Shown here one piece after another: positions 60,901 to 64,000 of a stretch of DNA of 64,000 nucleotides. The notes below the pieces were generated by a model. The model saw only the letters and a program-made list of their open reading frames with translations. It had not been told where the DNA came from and did no database searches. The stretch lies in the NCBI RefSeq assembly GCF_008831285.2, contig NC_045142.1, forward strand, positions 24,813,876 to 24,877,875. Reading direction: 5' to 3'. A program made the translations under genes and the position numbers. This DNA is from Nymphaea colorata. Lineage: Eukaryota; Streptophyta; Magnoliopsida; Nymphaeales; Nymphaeaceae. Every line of letters starts with the position of its first letter. The stretch's first letter is position 1.

Positions 60901-62066
60901 AGTATATCGGGAAACTGCATGGAATGCCACAGTCCGTCGTCTGTGACAGAGACTCCATCTTTCTGAGTGCATTCTGGCAGGAGTACATGAAGAATATGGG
61001 TACGACGTTAAACTTTAGTACTGCCCACCACCCACAAATAGATGGGCAAAGTGAAATCGTCAACCGGTCTTTGGAGACTTATCTCCGTTGCTTCGCAGGC
61101 GAACGACCATCAACATGGGTTAAGTATCTGCCTTGGGCAGAATGGTCGTACAACACGAGCCTTCACTCGTCTACTGGCATTACCCCTTACGAGGGTGTGT
61201 ATGGATTTCCACCTCCACCAATACCAAAGTATGAAGGAGGTACTGCGGAAGATGATGCAGTAGATTGTGAGTTGCGCACCAGAGAAGAGGTCTTAGAATC
61301 TCTCAAGGAAAACATCGTCAAAGCACAAAATCGTATGAAGCAAGTATACGATAAGGGAAGAAAGGACCGGGAGTTTCAGGTGGGAGACTATGTGTGGCTT
61401 AAGAGGTTGCCTCTTAAGCAAAAGTCCTTGATGGGTCAGCCCTATTCGAAGCTGCTACCTCGATATTATGGACCCTATCCGGTGATTCAGAAGATAGGGA
61501 AGGCTGCGTACAGACTTGGCCTTCCAAGAACAGCGTTGGTACATCCAGTCTTTCACGTCACCAGGCTTAAGCCTCATCAGGGTGATGTACCTACTTTGAT
61601 CGAGCAAGTCCCGGATAGTTTGCCAACTCCCTACCGTATTCTCAAACACAGGTATGTACAGCGGCAAGGGAGAACCAGGCACGAGGTGCTCGTAGAATGG
61701 GAGGGACCCGACAGGGGTACTTCTTGGGAGGAATTCGGGACGATCATTCACCGTTTCCCCTCTTCTAGCGCTCGAGGACAAGCGCAAGGTAGGGAGGGGG
61801 AATCTGTTACAGACCAATTTCCAGGTCCCGTGCAGATAGAGGCAGAGCAGGCCGAACCCAGTCGGCGTAAGAGGAAGGCGTCAGAGATTTGGGCGCGTTC
61901 TCTTCAGCTCGCGCAGGTAAGTCCCAAGGAGAAGGATTCTGCACCAGCGTCAGTTGCAGTGGGAGGAGCGGGAGGAGCAGCTGAAGCCAAGACGGTGCTT
62001 GAACTGGGTACGTCTCAGGGTGATTGTGATTCTAGAGTGGGTCTCACTAAGCTAGTCGAGTCTTAA
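57975..62066 (+). CDS. Ty3-gypsy chromovirus gag(partial)-pol polyprotein, 5'-truncated, 1363 codons
   Basis: One uninterrupted frame of a plant LTR retrotransposon, with no ATG at its opening because most of gag is missing. Approximate domains: gag zinc knuckle 82-95 (CFRC...HQC); a Ser/Asp/Glu-rich tract 109-130; protease DSGATNNF at 191-198; reverse transcriptase about 390-560 with FFDDILIYS; RNase H from about 673 (ETDACEVGVGAVL); integrase zinc finger about 860-900 (H..H, CIVC); integrase core with Asp in MDFID, Asp in VVCDRDS and Glu in GQSEIV; a C-terminal chromodomain-like segment about 1225-1265 (VLVEWEG, TSWEE). The order PR-RT-RH-IN-chromodomain defines a chromovirus. The last 87 or so codons lie inside the LTR. 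The intact pol frame suggests recent activity, but without a 5' LTR and gag start this copy cannot transpose alone. Confidence 0.92.
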   Translation: MSIVNSRCKRERKARRSDKLRKKPSFSSTSRNQSREFRPQGKELVPYNRGNDYRPNPRPGRDLPTRYLTPKQIEEYRKKGLCFRCEGKWEKNHQCKALFNIVVVDEPETSSSSESDSSSSSSSSSSSDEEVQVKRKGKKIESEEPQKGETSNREDKSEEVESLHSIQDPHKANAMRVFGRINGQKVLILLDSGATNNFLTEEAAEKCKVTLNESSPQTIIVGGGHRLKCIHEGNGIDVNIKKKNFKVDCLVIPLDGVDLILGMPWFLTWKDIRWDVKNFAMTFIPDGEGESITLQGLASSTRPKAALRSIQHEQPACWVLTLATDVPVAEDKVEEPIPPSIQLVLDQFPAIFDEPKGLPPKRAYDHRIVLAQGAEPVNVRPYRYGHSQKAEIERLVKEMLESGIIRPSCSPFSSPVLLVKKKDNTWRFCIDYRALNEVTVKDRHPIPVIDELLDELAGATVFSKIDLRAGYHQIRMFDEDVLKTAFRTHDGHYEFLVMPFGLTNAPATFQRCMNDVFRAHLRDFILVFFDDILIYSKDEEQHKRHLEITLGILQEHQLFAKMSKCSFGQSSIGYLGHIVSREGVRADPEKLHAMEKWPLPKDLKGLRGFLRLTGYYRRFIQGYGIIAQPLTQMLKKGAFSWTEKSRVAFDNLKAALMTAPVLTLPDFSKTFTIETDACEVGVGAVLGQDGHPIAYMSKALTSRAKPLSTYEKELLAIVIAVEKWRPYLIGRKFIVRTDQNSLKYMLKQRVSTPTQQRWLAKLLGYDFEIEYKKGPENKAADSLSRLTEQLMTLFVVETDIWTRLAQDQHDDQSLRLIKTSVQQNPGSIPLYSVKGNLLYRKDKAVVPPNSGLRQELLQHFHDTPAAGHEGVAKTLARIKAQFWWRGIKAEVQNYVKKCIVCQREKYEAIKPPGHLNPLPIPTKPWTDVTMDFIDAMPRSEGKEAVLVVVDRLTKYSHFAPLPRLYQGPLVANVYQEYIGKLHGMPQSVVCDRDSIFLSAFWQEYMKNMGTTLNFSTAHHPQIDGQSEIVNRSLETYLRCFAGERPSTWVKYLPWAEWSYNTSLHSSTGITPYEGVYGFPPPPIPKYEGGTAEDDAVDCELRTREEVLESLKENIVKAQNRMKQVYDKGRKDREFQVGDYVWLKRLPLKQKSLMGQPYSKLLPRYYGPYPVIQKIGKAAYRLGLPRTALVHPVFHVTRLKPHQGDVPTLIEQVPDSLPTPYRILKHRYVQRQGRTRHEVLVEWEGPDRGTSWEEFGTIIHRFPSSSARGQAQGREGESVTDQFPGPVQIEAEQAEPSRRKRKASEIWARSLQLAQVSPKEKDSAPASVAVGGAGGAAEAKTVLELGTSQGDCDSRVGLTKLVES
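61787..61804 (+). other. Polypurine tract of the gypsy element
   Basis: The purine-rich aggtagggagggggaat lies directly before the TGTTACAG start of the LTR, where plus-strand DNA synthesis is primed. It lies inside the open reading frame. Confidence 0.75.
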
Positions 62067-62611
62067 CCAAGTGAGTCCGGTCTTATGTCCCTTGAGGCTA
62101 GCCAAAGACCAAGGTCTTAGGCAAATGGCTCGGTCAAACTAGACCGAGCTCTTGATCTAACCAACCGAAGTGAGGGCGGGTCCCCTCACGAGGTCCCCAC
62201 CCTGGGCTCACAAGGCTCAGGGGTTTAACCTTTTTGTTTACGAGTTGGGCATTGGGCCCGAGTCTAGTTTAAATGTTTTTTGTTAAGTAAATAGGTTTAC
62301 TTCCATTGGGTTTTGAAATAAGGACCTAGCCAAGCGGGTTGTGCTTGGCAATGTGGATTTGGATTGTGGATAGAGAACGAGATCTGGATTGTAGACTCGT
62401 TCAATTAGGACATGTATATATTGTGTTGGATCTTAGAGTTTGTATGGAATTTTGGACTAAGGAAAGCATTTTGCTAAGTTGTATTCTCTCTCCTTCTCGT
62501 GAGGCTGTCTCTCTCTCCCTCGGTCTAGAGGCGAGTTCTTCATCTTCTTCGTCAGCCATCGAGTTTCACATGGTGAAATCTGCGGTGCCTCTCATCCCCT
62601 CGCGTCCCCTT
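61805..62611 (+). repeat. 3' LTR of the gypsy element (right end truncated)
   Basis: The segment starts TGTTACAG after the polypurine tract. It is partly coding for the first 260 bases. A TATA-like word (atgtatatatt) lies near 62412, and CT-rich sequence of R/U5 type (ctctctccttctcg, gctgtctctctctccctcgg) follows. It has no CA end; at 62612 it switches to a gag sequence. With only one copy in the window the LTR extent is inferred from motifs. Confidence 0.65.
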
Positions 62612-62853
62612 TAGGCCCAACCCAAGACCGGGCCGTGACCTCCCAACACGTTACCTGACCCCAAAACAAATAGAGGAGTATAGAAAGAAGGGCCTATGCT
62701 TTAGATGTGAGGGTAAGTGGGAGAAGAACCACCAGTGCAAGGCACTATTCAACATCGTGGTGGTCGATGAACCGGAGACAAGCTCCAGTTCAGAAAGCGA
62801 TTCCTCCTCTAGCTCTAGTTCCAGTTCCTCGTCTGATGAGGAAGTCCAAGTGA
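62612..62853 (+). repeat. 242-bp exact copy of the gypsy gag segment (58133-58374)
   Basis: Read base by base, 62612-62853 is identical to 58133-58374, including the zinc knuckle and the serine tract, at a constant offset of 4479. It stops at caagtga and is followed by unrelated sequence. It follows the truncated LTR without the leader or the gag start, so it is not a normal second element. Confidence 0.97.
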
Positions 62854-63365
62854 TACTTGCATGTAATTGTATTAGAAATGTGCTTCTAGCTGACAGCTGC
62901 ACTGGAAAGTGACGACGGAACATTATATCAGATATGCCTTTAAAAAAATTTCATCATAAATGGTGATGACGAGACCTAATATCACAACCGCACGGCGTGA
63001 TGATGGGTGCACCTTGTGTTTACCTTGCAAGGGGACTGGACCACTAAGGGGATAAGTTCTTAAAGGAGGACCCCTTTTATCAGATCGAAGAGGAACTATG
63101 GGGAATTTCTCATGGCTATTCTTCTTGAGTAGTTCTGTAGTTTAACTTTTTTTAATTTAACATATGAATCATGTTGTGCTGTACAGATGGAATAAATTTC
63201 GTATTTCTTGCATTGAGCATTTCCTGTGCATGAGAAAGACGGGTGTACCTCTTGGGATTTGGAGGACTGTGATGTTTCGTCACTGATGCCATGGGAGTTC
63301 TTGACGGGCTTTTCCCCTTTGTCCGTTGTTGGAAAAATAGACAAAGCCACCAATAGCAGTATCAG

Positions 63366-63464
<99 letters not shown>

Positions 63465-64000
63465 GTTGAATCAACTGCTTATGACCTCATAATTTGGCTA
63501 GATTCAGTGTTACTGCCATTATAATCTTCGGAAAGATCACAATTTTTTAACAAATAACGGCTCAACTTTTTAAGGTCAACGAATAGGTTTGTAATAAATT
63601 TTCAAAAAAATGCTTCTTGATGAAAAATAAAGCTAGATACTAATTTCCTTATCCTTTTTTTTCCCTTAATTTCGAGGGAAGTGCTGACTTATTTATTTAT
63701 TGTTTTCCATAAGCGCCACATCATTTATGCTATTTAATTTGTCTGCTGTGTGTTGGTGTGTGGTCGTTATGAAAATACGTCGGGATGGAAAATGCTGCGC
63801 GTAATAAAAGGTTGGCTCATAATGAACTCGGTCCCGAATCATGAAGCAACAATAATGATAGTGTTATTATTATCACCATTGTTATTGTTTTTGTTGTATA
63901 AATGTTTAAAAGCTAGAGCTCAAGGACACCCATAGTCCGCTCTTAATATCTAATGTTTAATTACTTCATGTTTAGTGAAAGTATCAATGACATCGTCAAC
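62854..64000. other. Intergenic DNA, no gene recognised
   Basis: No exon with a domain was seen. It contains a compound microsatellite at 63371-63459 and an ATT/ATA-rich patch near 63850-63900. Confidence 0.5.
63371..63459. repeat. Compound (CT)n(TA)n microsatellite
   Basis: About 36 bases of CT pass directly into about 50 bases of TA. This has the same order (CT then TA on one strand) as the tails of the LINE copies, but no LINE UTR was recognised to its left. Confidence 0.9.

Larger units (their letters stand above)
57985..62611 (+). mobile_element. Ty3-gypsy (chromovirus) retrotransposon lacking 5' LTR, leader and most of gag
   Basis: The element begins abruptly within gag at about 57985 (boundary uncertain by some 20 bases), about 660 bases past the KIX-RING stop. 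It runs through pol and a polypurine tract (aggtagggagggggaatc) into an LTR starting TGTTACAGACC at 61805. No 5' LTR is present on the left. At 62612 the LTR is interrupted and followed by a 242-base repeat of gag. No target duplication was recognised at the outer edges. Confidence 0.85.

Noticed and set aside
57985-62853. A complete two-LTR gypsy element
   Set aside because: No LTR, primer site or gag start exists on the left, and the right end carries gag instead of an LTR end.
63226-63492. Frame of 88 codons ending in Ser-Leu and Tyr-Ile repeats
   Set aside because: Produced by the (CT)n(TA)n microsatellite.

Overview
The window is plant nuclear DNA. It is AT-rich, with long spliced genes, GT-AG introns, Ty1-copia and Ty3-gypsy retrotransposons, LINE 3' ends, MITE-like repeats and many (AT)n and (GA)n microsatellites. 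The gene content (an SPX-RING ligase of the BAH1/NLA type, a plant universal stress protein, RFI2-like RING-H2 proteins, a MED15-type KIX domain) indicates an angiosperm. The species cannot be fixed from the sequence.

Layout. 1-8.5 kb: gene-free, repeat-rich, with one LINE 3' end. 8.5-12.1 kb (minus): a complete six-exon BAH1/NLA-like gene of 332 aa. 12.3-18.3 kb: intergenic, with two more LINE 3' ends. 18.3-21.6 kb (plus): a complete four-exon universal stress protein gene of 159 aa. 23.2-29.8 kb (minus): a TCTP pseudogene split by a 5.96-kb Ty1-copia element with 475-bp LTRs, a 5-bp target duplication, a tRNA-iMet-type primer binding site and a deleted integrase core. 30-35 kb: intergenic, including a nested palindrome around about 200 bp of pure (AT)n. 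35.6-48.3 kb (plus): a six-exon RFI2-like RING-H2 gene of 512 aa, whose 5.3-kb first intron holds a GC- and polypurine-rich element. 52.6-57.3 kb (plus): a five-exon gene of 251 aa that joins a MED15-type KIX domain to an RFI2-type RING-H2 domain. 58.0-62.9 kb: a 5'-truncated chromodomain-bearing Ty3-gypsy element followed by an exact 242-bp copy of its own gag segment.

The most unusual gene is the KIX-RING fusion. All its splice junctions keep frame. Its RING intron has the same position and phase as in the RFI2-like gene just upstream, so it looks like a tandem RING duplicate that gained a Mediator-type activator-binding domain and lost the rest of the RFI2 tail through a one-base shift. 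If translated, it would link transcription-factor binding directly to ubiquitin ligation.

Exon boundaries were found by matching splice consensus, reading-frame phase and remembered family conservation. No alignment, expression data or database search was available.
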